Shown: positions 22,888 to 34,199, counted from the first letter of the stretch. The stretch is DNA of 64,000 bases from Agrypnia vestita (GCA_016648135.1 JADDOH010003995.1:1-64000); one strand, 5' to 3'. The notes: generated by a model from the letters alone, not told the origin. Made by a program: numbers and translations.

Positions 22888-23150
22888 CTTTATATGTAGA
22901 AATGTTCTAAGAACGCAGTTACTGGATTTTGTCCCCAAATGGATGATTAATTAATTAAGATAAATTATAGAAGTCTCACAGAAACGAAGCTATGAATGTG
23001 AGAAACGTGTATGAGAGTATTATTTATATGATGGCCTAGGCTTACAATTTGTATGAGTTGGCTTAAGTGATCACTCTACACAATGCAACATTCACCAATT
23101 CCATCGTAAGAAAATCCACACATCAAATTTTGAATGTTCTATATATTTAT
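22888..23150 (-). repeat. Dispersed repeat family R, copy 5
   Basis: Minus-strand copy, read on the plus strand as GTTACTGGATTTTGTCCCC, CTCACAGAAACGAAGCTA, TTGTATGAGTTGGCTTAAGT and CAATTCCATCGTAAGAAAAT. It is one of the longest copies and defines the outer end GTTCTAAGAACGCAGTTACT. Confidence 0.7.
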
Positions 23151-23451
23151 GTTCAAATATGAGAATCTTTCGTTTATTTGATCGACTGTGTATGCTAAGA
23201 TCTCTATAGTATTTTCTCGTGAACTAATACATAGATATTCGCAGCTGGTAATGATATTTATATATTTATTATAAGTGGAGTAATAAGCAATACAATTTTT
23301 AATGTATACATGAAATTCCTACGAATTATTTAGACATACATAGAAAACACCTGAAAATCACTTTTTTCTTTTTAACTCTTTTAATTGTGACATCTTATAA
23401 TTGGGTTATTAGATTGAGTTTGAAATAAATAATGTATTGTTTTTTATCTAA

Positions 23452-23638
23452 TTTTTTTTAAATAAAAATAGAGATGCGAACACGAAATACGTGTCACATC
23501 AATATTCTTACTATTTTCAAACTAAGCTAAACGCTTGTGCTATGAAAATAGGACTAACTTGCTAGTCTGGAATGAGGTTCGAACCCGCGACCTTTGGATC
23601 ACGAGGCGAGTGTCCTAACCACAAGACCAACAAGCTAC
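23452..23638 (-). mobile_element. tRNA-derived SINE, complete-looking copy
   Basis: Read on the minus strand, a tRNA-like head starts near 23638 with TAGCTTGTTGGTCTTGTGG (A-box region) and has GGGTTCGAACC as B-box. The head resembles Glu/Asp/His-type tRNA heads. A body of about 110 bp (including TGCTATGAAAATAGGACTAA on the plus strand) leads to an A-run at 23459-23452. SINEs of this kind are copied by a LINE's enzymes and transcribed by RNA polymerase III from the internal boxes. At about 180 bp with both boxes kept, this is the best copy in the window. Confidence 0.75.
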
Positions 23639-23639
23639 T

Positions 23640-24160
23640 TTGTACTTAGTATTTTATTAGTGTCATTAAAAATAAAATCAATTCAACAACTTATTATTTT
23701 ATTGTAATGTATTTTATAATGCGTGTAAAAAGCGCTTTCGTGCCTTAAACACGTAAATAAATATTTGAAATATAAATTGTATCTACTATATTATATTCTT
23801 TAACGAGATCATAATTATTAAAAATTAATTAAAGAGTTCAGTATGGGAAGATATAATTTAATATCAATGAAAACCTGTTGTTACTTTTGTACTTTGTTTT
23901 AGCAAAAGGCTGTGTTTATCGCTCGTTCACCTTGTATTGGCGGTGCACTTTTAGCTCGGCCGATATCGCCGGGCTTTATGCTCGTATTTATTCCCCGAAC
24001 GATAATACATTTATCAGGACGACGATGGCTATTTCTCAACTTAACTAGTTATCCCAGCCCTTTACCGGAAAACGGATGTTCTGTGATTAAATTCTCGCGA
24101 TAATTTTAGCGCTTTACTAACTAACACACCTTCAAAATATGTTTTATCGCTACAAAAATA
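23640..24160. other. AT-rich stretch, nothing recognised
   Basis: A GC-richer patch at 23930-24010 carries a 63-codon frame without any motif I know. Confidence 0.4.
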
Positions 24161-24165
24161 ATAAA

Positions 24166-24835
24166 CGCATGTCGATAATCCTATGAAATGTGTACGTATA
24201 AATAAATTCAGAATATTTTAAGTGTGTTCAAAATTTTTGAAAACACAATACTGGATTTTATTATTTTATTTGGACATCATTAATCTAGATATATTTATTA
24301 TAGATGTCTCATAGAGACGAAGCTATATTTTAATTTGGGAAAACAGGTAAAATAATTTAGACGTAGGTACCTACTCAAAACGCTTGTCGATAATCCTATA
24401 AAATGTGTACGTATAGCTTTTGCATCTAGCGCGCTTTTCACTTAAATTCAGAATATTTTAAGTGTGTTCAAAATTTTTGAAAACACAATACTGGATTTTA
24501 TTATTTTATTTGGACATCATTAATCAAGATATATTTATTATAGATGTCTCATAGAGACGAAGCTATATTTTAATTTGGGGAAACAGGTAAAATAATTTAG
24601 ACGTAGGTACCTACTCAAAACGCTTGTCGATAATCCTATAAAATGTGTACGTATAGCTTTTGCATCTAGCGCGCTTTTCACTTAAATTCAGAATATTTTA
24701 AGTGTGTTCAAAATTTTTGAAAACACAATACTGGATTTTATTATTTTATTTGGACATCATTAATCAAGATATATTATAGATGTCTCATAGAGACGAAGCT
24801 ATATTTTTATTTGGGAAAATAGGTAAAAAAAAATT
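24166..24835. repeat. Tandem array, about 2.8 units of 240 bp, containing a family R end
   Basis: CGCTTGTCGATAATCCTATA starts units at 24381 and 24621 (exactly 240 bp apart). A shorter first unit starts at 24166 and lacks about 25 bp (GCTTTTGCATCTAGCGCGCT). Each unit includes CATAGAGACGAAGCTATATT and ATACTGGATTTTATTATT, the minus-strand end of family R. The units are almost identical, pointing to recent amplification. Confidence 0.85.
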
Positions 24836-25004
24836 TTGAAGTACTCAAAATATTATGGGTGGTGTCCCGAAAAGTGTCATTTTGCAGTTATTGATGAAGA
24901 TATTATTTCATTATAATTTCGAATTAATAACAATAACACACATATTATCACATTCCATAAAATACGAGTATTATTATGATAAAACCATGATATAACTAGA
25001 AATC

Positions 25005-25173
25005 TTTTTTTTTTAAATAGAGATGCGAAAACACGGAATACATGTCACATCAATATTCTTACAATTTTCAAACTATATGAATAGAGGACTAACTTCATGG
25101 TCTGGAGTGAGATTCGAACGCGCGACCTTTGGATCACGAGGCGAGAGTCCTAACCACAAGACCAACAAGCTAC
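25005..25173 (-). mobile_element. tRNA-derived SINE, second near-complete copy
   Basis: Same layout as 23452-23638: T-run, GAGATGCGAAAACACGGAAT, a shortened body (about 15 bp missing around TATATGAATAGAGGACTAAC), then the tRNA-like head with GCGCGTTCGAATCTC as its B-box region on the minus strand. Confidence 0.7.
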
Positions 25174-25718
25174 TCTATTCCTTTCTATATCGTTGTCTCT
25201 TCAAACACGTCTGTTAAAAATACTGCCCTGTAATATTTAAATGATATTAAAAATAAATGAATAATAAGTGTCGTCTTAAAATAATAAAAATACCTCAAAT
25301 TTCAAACACGAGAAGAAAAGGAATGCTTATAAATATGATTTTTAATCACAATGCTTGCTGGAGTCAATTTTTTTGTTTTTGTTTAGCAGGTTATGGTCGT
25401 CACTTGTTACGCGGCAATCTGTAGTGTTGGTATGGATAAATAATATACAGCGAGTTTCCAAGATTAGCCAACACGAGGCTTCCTGGAAGGCCTGAACATG
25501 CGCACTAAGATGGACGATCAGATACCGGAATAAGAAGACAGGTGCGGTGATCGTGTCAGAGAGCGAGTCTTCACTTTACCCGGAACCGGAATATTGCCCT
25601 GTGACAACTGCGCTTAATACAACTCGCTGTTGGATAAGCGATAAAGGATAACTACACATACAGGAATACCTACATAGTATAAAGAATAATATACCTTGAA
25701 AGGAATAAAGATACTTTG
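25174..25718. other. Intervening stretch with a GC-richer patch
   Basis: The part 25405-25640 is GC-richer, starts near TGTTACGCGG and has ACCCGGAACCGGAATATTGC; it could be a decayed LTR or other repeat. No open frame and no partner copy in this window. Confidence 0.3.
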
Positions 25719-25781
25719 AAATCAAATTAATTAATCAATTAGAAAGATAGGCATAAAAATCTAATTCACGATAAAATATTA

Positions 25782-25854
25782 GGTTACTACTGGGATTCGA
25801 ACCCAGGTCACCTCCTTTCCGGGGCCGGTGCTCTGACCACTAAGCTATAGCAAC
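25782..25854 (-). other. tRNA-like sequence, left arm
   Basis: Mirror image of the right-arm copy. On the minus strand it has TAGCTTAGTGG (A-box) and GGTTCGAATCC (B-box), both full matches to the pol III consensus. The acceptor arms and T arm can pair, but the anticodon arm cannot form a normal 5-bp stem, so a working tRNA is unlikely. Confidence 0.6.
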
Positions 25855-25999
25855 CCTCTATGTTTCCGTGAATGTATCAACCTTATATGTAGTTCTTATT
25901 TTTATTAATTGATTAATAATATTTGAATGTGTGAAATGATTTTTATTAATAAAAATAAGAACTACATATAAGGTCGATATATTCACGGAAACATAGAGG

Positions 26000-26072
26000 G
26001 TTGCTATAGCTTAGTGGTCAGAGCACCGGCCCCGGAAAGGAGGTGACCTGGGTTCGAATCCCAGTAGTAACC
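26000..26072 (+). other. tRNA-like sequence, right arm
   Basis: GTTGCTA at the start pairs with TAGTAAC at the end (one G-T). GCTT and GAGC form the D stem, and CTGGG/CCCAG enclose TTCGAAT in the T arm. The A-box TAGCTTAGTGG and the B-box GGTTCGAATCC are intact. The anticodon region (CCGGCCCCGGAAAGGAGG) cannot close with a 7-base loop having T at position 33. It is therefore a tRNA-derived sequence that may still recruit RNA polymerase III, not a proven tRNA gene. Confidence 0.6.
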
Positions 26073-26135
26073 TAATATTTTTTCGTGAATTAGATTTTTC
26101 TGTATATCCTTCTAATTGATTAATTAATATGATTT

Positions 26136-27605
26136 AAAAATTTCACAGAACATCGTTCTGAAAAATTACAACTTCACAAATATGAATGTGTTCTTGAATA
26201 TATATGAATAAAGATATCATTAAAGAACTACTTGCTGTAAAAATGGTGCCAAATTTTTATCAGAGAAAATCGACGTCATAAGCCTTTAGAATAGCATACT
26301 GCATTTGACTTTGTAATAAGTAGTAATAACCGAATTTTTAATGCATTTAACATATTTCAGAGTTTATTAAAATGGTTTGTATGAATAAAGAAAACTAAGG
26401 AATTAAAACAACAAAAATCCGAAAATTTCAATATCTTGGATGTGTGACGAGATATCCAGAAGATATGTGATAAGAACCTACGACATCTTGCCCCTCATAA
26501 TGCAGGGAAAGATTGCCGGAAGTCGAGACCAGTGGTTTAGCCGGTGGTTTGCTTGTAAGACAGTGGTTTAGCCGGTAGAGCTCCTTCGGGCCGCAGTAAA
26601 TAAAAGAATGATGACAGCAAACATGATAGCCACAGTTCGTTGAACGGTTAGAATAGAAGAAAAAGAAAAGGAAGAACAGTTTATGAATCACCGAAAAGAA
26701 TTCAGCGATTTATAAATATTGGAAACGTACAAAAATGAATATTGAATAATAAAAATTAAATTATAGATATTTTGCACGTAGATGATTTTTTAAAATGTTT
26801 TTTCATCAGTCAAAGTCGTTTAGCAAACTAAAATAAACGTGCGACTGCCACGTGTTAACAAATAATTTATCTACTATATTTTATTAATATTTAAAAAAAA
26901 ATATTAATTCTCTTATCCTTTAGCATTATTAAAAACGGATTATTCAAATATGTTCGTTTTTTTTCTTCAACCGTTCATCCGTCTTTGTTGGGGATATTGA
27001 GTCATATAGCAACCAAAAACAAATACTTCTTATCACAAGAAATGATGCGATTGTCGCATCAACAAAATAAATTATATTACTTTTTTTTAATACATTTTAA
27101 ATATTATAAAACTACTTTCAAGTCATTATTATCAAATATGTTAATATTTCAAAGTGTAAGTATAAGCAGTGTTCTTTATTTTAAATTTTAAAATGCATAT
27201 CAAAAGTAAAATACTTCATTTGAAAAAATATTTTCTGCTCTACAACATATCGTCGGCATAGCACAAAAAGTCATTTAGTGACATTTTTGGTAAAACGGAG
27301 TTAGAAGTCATTATGAATGATTTTTTGTATGTAAACTATGAAAACAAGAAGACATCAATACGTTTTTTGATATGGAATGTATGTTTCGCGGATGAAAAAA
27401 AATTTGCGGAAAATTTTATAAAATTAAATTTTTTCAAAAATAGAAATCATCAGGAAACTTAATGACATTTTGTTTTCTTTTCGGTATACTAGCGTACATA
27501 TTCCAGTACTTTTTCACCAAAAGTCATTAATTGGTTTTAGTGATTTCTGGCACAAATTCTATATCATAAGCGATTTTACACAATTATTTCAGATTTAAGG
27601 CATAG
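26136..27605. other. AT-rich stretch with a possible LINE scrap
   Basis: At 26413-26450 the plus strand can be read as KIRKFQYLGCVT, similar to the KFKYLGS motif after the RT domain of RTE-like LINEs; nothing around it confirms this. The patch 26500-26600 repeats GTGGTTTAGCCGGT twice. The remainder is AT-rich without supported frames. Confidence 0.3.
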
Positions 27606-27609
27606 AAAC

Positions 27610-27970
27610 TTTGAAAGCGAGATATATCACAGATGTCTCACAGAGACGAAATTATATATATTTTATAGGTAGGTAGGTTTTATAAGTAGGTATGGAAGTC
27701 TTTGGGTGTTCATAGGACTTACAAACTATCGTACGGCTGGCTTAAGTGACCACCCATGATAGAAAACCACGTCTATCAAATTTTTGGAAGTTGTGTATTT
27801 ATTTATGTATTTAAATTTTACAACCTGTTTCGAATACGCATATGTTTTGTAATAATCCTTAGCGCGACCGGCATCCAAAGCATTTTCATTCACCTTAAAT
27901 AACTACAGATGTCACTAATGAGATATAAATTTGTTTATGATTGGGATATTTTAACAATATCCTTTATATG
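27610..27970 (-). repeat. Dispersed repeat family R, copy 7 (long form)
   Basis: Has GATGTCTCACAGAGACGAAA, CTATCGTACGGCTGGCTTAA and, further on, a long block shared with 54280-54480 (TTTTTGGAAGTTGT, AGCATTTTCATTC and ACAGATGTC.CTAATGAGA). This indicates that the full element is longer than the commonly repeated part. Confidence 0.65.
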
Positions 27971-28440
27971 TGTAATGGAATCGATTTGTCAAAAATTAGG
28001 AAACTGTTACTGATTTCTTGCGCTACACCAGCGATATTGTGTTTGCTTTTACGGTACATTTATTTATTATTTTATTTAATTATTACTAAAATTCAGTCTT
28101 CAAAATTAAATGTTATGTAGACAAAAGTGAGCACATTCGTCACCTTCGAATTCTTGAAGTTATTCGTGTCAAAACCGGATAGCTTTTATCGCGGAGGCAT
28201 CGAAATTTGTAAATAATTAAGTGTAAATAAAAAATTGTAATAATAAAGGAGAAAACATTATTGAAAAAAATTTTTTTGTATCGTCTTGTTCTCTTTAGTT
28301 GAAAAAAACGGACACGACTTATGTCAACACCCAACAGTAATAGTTTTTTTTGTTTAATGTAAATTATTTAATGCATTTAATTATATTTTTTTATAAATTA
28401 CAAGCTCCTTCGTACCCGACGTTGCACAGATTAAGGATTA
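27971..28440. other. AT-rich stretch, nothing recognised
   Basis: No inverted ends, no repeat match and no supported open frame were seen. Confidence 0.4.
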
Positions 28441-28469
28441 AGTTGAAAATAACTTTGTGGGGGAAACAA

Positions 28470-28890
28470 AGATTTAATTCGAACGATTTGCATCGACAAT
28501 GTATCAGAGGGAGTGGAAAGGGTAAAAGGGGTGGGAGGAAATTTCACCTATGTTACCCGCCGTTAAGTTTCGAAATGTTGAGTCCGATCGGTCGAACGTT
28601 ACCGATTTGCATCGAAAATATATCAGGGAGAGGGAAGGGGTAAAAGAACAGGGGGAAAATGTCGCCTATGTTACCCGCCGAGTTTCCAAATGCCGAAGGC
28701 CGATCGGCCAAACGGTACAGATTTGCATCGAAAAAATATCATTGGAAGGGGAAGAGGTAAAATAATAGGAGTGAAATGTTGCCTGTGTTACCCGCCGGGT
28801 CCTAAAGCATAAGTATGCAAAATTTGAATCAAATCGGACAAACGGTGTAGATTTGTATAGAGAACAGATAGACAGACAGACATTGAGTTT
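28470..28890. repeat. Tandem array of about 118-bp units (3-4 diverged copies)
   Basis: GATTTGCATCGA recurs at about 28485, 28604 and 28720, and as GATTTGTATAGA at 28847. Each is followed by a purine-rich block (GGGAGTGGAAAGGGTAAAAG type) and TGTTACCCGCCG. The last unit runs into GATAGACAGACAGACATTGA. The 97-codon and 71-codon frames here arise from the repeat and are not genes. Confidence 0.7.
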
Positions 28891-29089
28891 TATAGGTATA
28901 AATATAAAAAAGCGGTATATTTATACAATTATTTAATGTTTTGTTTATAAAAAAAATATGATGATTACTCGCCTTGTTATTTTGGAATTATTTTTATGTA
29001 ATACTCCTATAATTCTTCTAATTTTACATTTTACATTGTCAACATAAGGAGTTTAAATTGTAATTCCTTTTTCACGTTACTATCAACGG

Positions 29090-29632
29090 TGGCGTCTAGA
29101 TGCAAAACCGCCACTATCCATACAAGACCATTTTTCATGTTTTGATTGATTAATGATCTATATTCTATTCTTCAAATTCTAGAAGTTCCCAACATAAGGA
29201 AAAATACTTCCATGCCCTTCAAAATCGAAATTAAATGTAACGGTGAGTAGCAAAACCGCCACTTTGCCGTAAAGTGGGATGCAGAACCGACACTATTCAT
29301 TCGGACCAATCAGAAGCCAGCACCGAAACGAGATTTAGTATGGAGAAACGTCATTCGTTGCAGATAACGTGTGCTGTGATTACCTTAAATATTTACATAA
29401 AAACTGGAAGTGGACATCTCTTCTTACCATAGGATAGTGTACAAAAGCATGAAGTAAACAATGATCGATGTAAATGTAACATTCAAAGCGAAATAGGAGA
29501 GAATAATCACATTACAAAGCCCGCTTTGTACCCATTTTTTAATATAAACATAGCGTAACATACACGATCAGCATAATATCATCATCATCGCCTTCAGTTT
29601 CAGTTTCCAGGCGGTTCTGCATCCAGACTATG
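29090..29632. repeat. Possible inverted-end element with GATGCAGAACCGCC ends
   Basis: TCTAGATGCAAAACCGCC (29095-29112) pairs with GGCGGTTCTGCATCCAGA near 29608-29625 with two mismatches. Another direct copy, GATGCAGAACCGACACT, lies at 29278. The interior has no frame. Confidence 0.35.
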
Positions 29633-30723
29633 TAGTTCGTCCATCCGTCCGTAAATTACTGGAATTACAACAACACGGATGATTAGCAACGAAAAATATC
29701 GTCATTAAAAAATTGCTGCTTTGAGTATACTTTAGGTTTTAAATCGACGAAATTAGTTTTTAAGTTAATCATAAATTAGTTTTAAGTTAAAATTTAAATT
29801 CTGCAATTATTCTTTTAAAAATGTGCTAAAATCGGTAAAATATATAATAATTAGGTACAGTAACTAGATGCAATAAATAAGAATTTGCAATTTGAAGTCC
29901 GTAAGCCTACACTTGAATTACTCCCAATACTAAATGAATGTTATAATAAATAACATTTTGATCTGCTATATTTCCTAGTCTCGTTAGGTTTCACTGCTTT
30001 CGTAATAATGAAATTACTCAAACGCAATGATTCAACGCAAACACTTTGGTAGGTAGAGTAAACTACAGGCTGTTAGCTCGTGCTGCCAGCGTCCGTCCAT
30101 ACTTGTTATTTCACCGATGATGCCTCAATGAAGAAGAGCTTCCTTGTTCAGCCATCAGATGGAATATTAATGACAGCGGCAGTTCTAGCAACTCCTTGCC
30201 TCACCGCTATCCCTCGTGGACATGTACGAAGTGTACAGTATACATGGCCGCATCGTACTGCATTATGAATAATTAACAGGATTCAAACATCAGATATGCT
30301 AGTTTTTGAATTTTAAAATATGTTACCGGCAAAGGACAGAAGACAGTTTGAAATGTAATTTTATTTATTAACTAGCTATTATTAAATAAGTTCTCTTATT
30401 ATATTATATATTTCGGTGCCAGTATAGGCTGTAACAGCGGTATCTAGAGTAGCGTAGCATCTTGATAACGTTACTGATAGACATTATTAAATTACGCTTT
30501 TTTGCTTCTTATACCTCAATATTATTTGAGTCATCTAGTAGGGTCAGTGACGACATTGTTATACAGAGAGTTATATATTTTGATTAATGATTAATGCCAA
30601 TGACAAATAGGATATAGTAAAGGGTGCACGTATTAGTTTTAATTTTCATTAAACTGAAATATAAAATAATATTAATTACACAAGCGACACTGGGTACCTA
30701 CTGAGTGCTGAAAATAAACAACG
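29633..30723. other. Stretch without a supported gene
   Basis: AT-rich, with a GC-richer 62-codon frame at 30080-30268 that has no recognisable motif. Confidence 0.4.
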
Positions 30724-31276
30724 ATGTCACGTGATGGCACTCTATCAACCAGTAGCGCAGACTGTTAGGTCACTGAATCCGGGGTCACTCATCCGTGACC
30801 GCGTTATCTCTAGAGAATTCTACGCCTTTCTATTTCATAGTTACAGAGTATGAAGAATAATCTGGAAAGTTCGACGTGTTTCTCTTTACCTCTAGAATAA
30901 ACCATTTGAGGGGATTTTAACTATATAAAGATTAATGCGATGCGGGCTTTGGAAATCAGTTCGTGGCGTTAAGAAGGCGACATCTCCGTGATACTGCCGA
31001 GCGGACTAGTATGATCAATAAGTGACCAGCGCAAGTGAATAAAGGATACCGGGGCGAATAGTTCCTACGAGCGAACATTGAACGGAGTTTATCAGAAGTG
31101 ATCTAAGCAAGGAACAATTCAAAAATGTGTGTGGAATATTCGGAAGATATTTAGCGACTATAAAATTAAGAACGGTACTATAATTCAACTCGTGTTCAGG
31201 ACTTTCTTTGGTAATAAATTAAACAAAATTATTTTCCAGTGTTTTTATTTTTCTCCCAAGGCCTCGTCCCGTAACA
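30724..31276 (+). mobile_element. Probable solo LTR of a retrotransposon
   Basis: Starts TGTCACGTGATGG and ends CCCGTAACA, so the ends are TG...CA with short inverted symmetry. Inside are a TATATAA box (30922-30928), a TCAGT initiator (30956-30960) about 35 bp downstream, and AATAAA-type signals (near 31037 and 31211) in the expected order. No internal retroelement genes flank it, so it would be a solo LTR left by recombination. A clear target-site duplication was not found, which lowers confidence. Confidence 0.4.
30922..30962 (+). promoter_or_regulatory. TATA box plus arthropod initiator (LTR promoter)
   Basis: TATATAA followed 34-36 bp later by ATCAGTTCG, matching the insect core promoter layout. 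Function is inferred from spacing only. Confidence 0.4.
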
Positions 31277-33240
31277 ATAGTTAAAAAAAATCTTATTCAG
31301 AGTATTTTACAAAAAAAACATAAGTAACTATTATATGTAGGTACATGACTATAAATGAAATAGGTAATAGTGTGCACAGACAGAGAATTCAAGTTACATA
31401 TTTTAGTTAGTTTCACAAACGGACGGCAAACTAACATTACTTAAGGGTAGAATTTTTTAACTTTAAGAACCCTTGAGATACATCTAAAAAAATACGAATT
31501 TTATAAACTCCTTCTAGAACCGTTTACCTATTACGTATATATTTTTAATAACTTCTTCCCTCTCCGCGTACCAACTAAAACTATTATCCGTCGAGAAAAA
31601 TAACACGCCTTTTAGCGTCTCCCCTAAGTACCTTTCATCTCGTCGGGCGTAGCACGCATATTTATACAAAACAGATAAACGTACATATTGTGGGATCCAA
31701 ATGAAAAACTTTTTATTTATTAACAGAGTCACTCGACACAAACTTTATCTGAAACACTATTCCCTAATTCGCACTCCGCCATACTACAGTATTCAACTTT
31801 TTTTTAAAAAACAAAATACTGAAGAAGAAAAAAGTAACCCATAAAAACCAAGTTTTTATTATACTCCCTTTCTTTGTAAAATATAATAACAATTAAAGAC
31901 GAATTAAAACAAACACTAAACTCAGAGTAATTTAATATATTTCTAAAATGTCAGATGTTTTGAGCTTTGATAAGACACTTCATGCTTTGTGTAGTGAAGT
32001 ACCCATTATGTATACCTACCGACGGAGTAATTCATAATTAGAAAATATTCCGCGACGTTATCGGGCCGCCGCGCCTTTGCTAGTAATTAAACTTTTCTAA
32101 TGATTCCAATTTGAAAAAACCAATAATATTTCTAAAAATCCGAAATTATACTATAATTATTAATTTTTTTAAACGAAAATTTGATAGATCTTCTTGATCG
32201 TTGCCACGAGTCTGCTGGCAAAGTTTCAGCTCGATTGGATCACGGGAAAAGGGTTAAAAATCGATCCAAAGTTTTTTCGACGGCAAGCCGGCAAGCAACC
32301 AGACGCCACGAGTTAAAAAAAAAGGAAGTAAAAAGGAATTAAATTAAAAAACATTGCATTATTATTTAGAACTATCCCAATTACAAGTGTCTTCGGCCTG
32401 ATCTAGCAACAGGCATGTGTATATTTAGTGTATCAATGTAGTGTGATAATGTTAGATTAATGCACTTGTCTCTGGTACACAATATTTACGCCGTTTCTAT
32501 GGTACAGATTTACGATTCACTTGTTTATTGTTTTCACTTCTATTGTCAATCTCAGTTGTTACAACTTTTTATACATTTTCGTGCGTCCTATTGATTTCCA
32601 GGTTATCTTAAAGATTAAAGATTTTTCAAAGAAAACAAAGATCATGTGCAGTTTTTCTAGGTTTTAGAATCTCGTGACGATATGTACAGTTATATCTTAC
32701 AGTGTATGAAAAGCCTTTTTTGTTCCTAATTTTATCAAATGCAATTTTTTACATTTCTGGTATTTTAAGTATTGTCGGTAGCAGAAAAACTCTATATAAT
32801 AATAATAATAGTATAATATATAATAACAGAAAAAACTGTTTTGTGCCATGACGTAGTATTAAACGGTAGACATAATAATTATGTTCTCACCAAAGTCGTG
32901 AATACAAACTACATCACTTGTCTAAGTGGCCGCTGGTCATTCTCTTTCTCTCTCTCTCCAAAGTCTGTGGTCATGTATATTAATTAATCAATCAATCAGC
33001 TAAATAGATGATTTCCGTAGTGTTACATAACTATTCACTGTCGAATGTTCGATAATACCGTGGTTAGTGACGAGATTATTATTTTTTTATTTTTTTACTA
33101 GCTGTGTCCCGTCAAAATGACGGAATATTGATTCGCGTATTTGCTAAGCTCTAGTATGTATTTATAGTATATTTTTAAATAAAATTCTATGTATACTAAC
33201 ATGGGAAAGAACCATAGAATTCTCAATCGTGGTGCATTCG
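31277..33240. other. Long stretch without a supported gene
   Basis: Contains a degenerate repeat-like block at 32190-32320 (TGGCAAAGTTTCAGCTCGAT, typical of dispersed insect repeats), a CT-rich microsatellite at 32940-32960, and ACTAGCTGTGTCCCGTC at 33099, a common start of insect interspersed repeats. The 75-codon minus-strand frame at 31514-31741 has no known motif. Confidence 0.35.
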
Positions 33241-33720
33241 AATAAAACTGATTTTGTACAATATACAGCTTTCAAAAGTTTGAAAATGTGTGGATGCTCT
33301 TACGGTGGAATTGGTGAACGTTGCATTGCGAAAAGCAGGTGCATGCAGTGAGAACATGACTTTTTCATAAACGTATATCGGGGAAAAAAATCGAATTTAA
33401 ATATTGATCTGACAGAATATTATGAAATATTAATACCTGAATATTATGGTAATTATTATGATAGAAATATTAAGAGATATACATATATGCCTAGAAAAAA
33501 GTCATGTTTCAAATTTCGTAATGCAAGACCTGGTGTAAAGTAATCACTTATGCAAGCTCGTATAGGTCATAATCCCTGGGCCACCCTATAAAGACTTCCA
33601 TACACGTCTACAACATACATAGCTTCGTCTCTGTGAGACTTTAATAATTTATCTGAATTAATAATTACTCCTAAAATCCAATAATTGTGTTCTCAGAACG
33701 TACATAAATAAATATTGTTA
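33240..33720 (+). repeat. Dispersed repeat family R, copy 8, split by a MITE
   Basis: The upstream half ends at GGTGAACGTTGCATTGCGAA (33335). The downstream half resumes with TAAAGTAATCACTTATGCAA (about 33535) and runs through GGCCACCCTATAAAGACTTC and TAGCTTCGTCTCTGTGAGAC to the outer end. Restoring the family order requires removal of about 197 bp. Confidence 0.7.
33336..33532. mobile_element. MITE nested in family R, CAGGT ends
   Basis: Begins CAGGTGCATGCAGTG and ends with CAAGACCTG. Inner inverted words GAACATGACTTTTTC and GAAAAAAGTCATGTTTC pair well. About 197 bp, no frame. The insertion is recognised because it interrupts a repeat whose uninterrupted form is known from other copies here. 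Confidence 0.6.
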
Positions 33721-34199
33721 TAAACATTTAACCCTGCGGTGCTGCAATGAGAGCAAAAGTTCGGGCAGAAAACCGTTTGAAATGTAGATAATTATTTTAT
33801 ACAGTGAAAAAGTTATACAGAAATTAAAAAGTTTTCTTTATTCTGACATGAATCCGCTGGTCGGGGTTGTTGGGGGCATTACACAAACCAAGCTAAAAGA
33901 GCGATAAAAGTTTTTAATTGAGACGTCTTCTGCAGACCGAATTCTGTTTGCAACGTAATGTCTCAAGTGGACTTGGCTCGACCAGTGCTCAGGGCAGTTA
34001 AGTCAACTTACGGCGGTTGATAGTGATGTACTGAATTTAAAAGCTTTCACTTAATTTAAGTATCTACCTATGTGTTAGGTTATTGTACTGCGCTGTAACG
34101 GTCGTACAGAGGTGAAAGGGTTGACCATTAGGGGAGGGATTTTATGTGATTAAAAATATAAGAGAAATGTTTTTTGACGGGTTATAGCTAGTATTTTTA
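33721..34199. other. Stretch without a supported gene
   Basis: Contains moderately GC-richer sequence at 33840-34010; no frame, no repeat match. Confidence 0.4.

Larger units (their letters stand above)
25719..26135. repeat. Large palindrome: 2 x 191-bp arms, 35-bp centre, two tRNA-like sequences
   Basis: The arms at 25719-25909 and 25945-26135 are reverse complements with about ten mismatches and no length change. Each arm contains one tRNA-like sequence, and both are read outward from the centre. The centre (25910-25944) is AT-rich. No terminal target duplication was identified. The structure could be an inverted duplication of a SINE or tRNA pseudogene with its flank, or a foldback transposon that captured one. 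Confidence 0.85.

Noticed and set aside
24166..24835. CRISPR-like array
   Set aside because: Units are 240 bp direct repeats without distinct spacers, in eukaryotic DNA.
25998..26073. A functional tRNA gene on the plus strand
   Set aside because: Acceptor, D and T arms pair and both promoter boxes are good, but the anticodon arm cannot form a 5-bp stem with a 7-base loop and T at position 33.
28350..28765. Open frames of 97 and 71 codons
   Set aside because: They are produced by the 118-bp tandem repeat; the same words recur in different frames.
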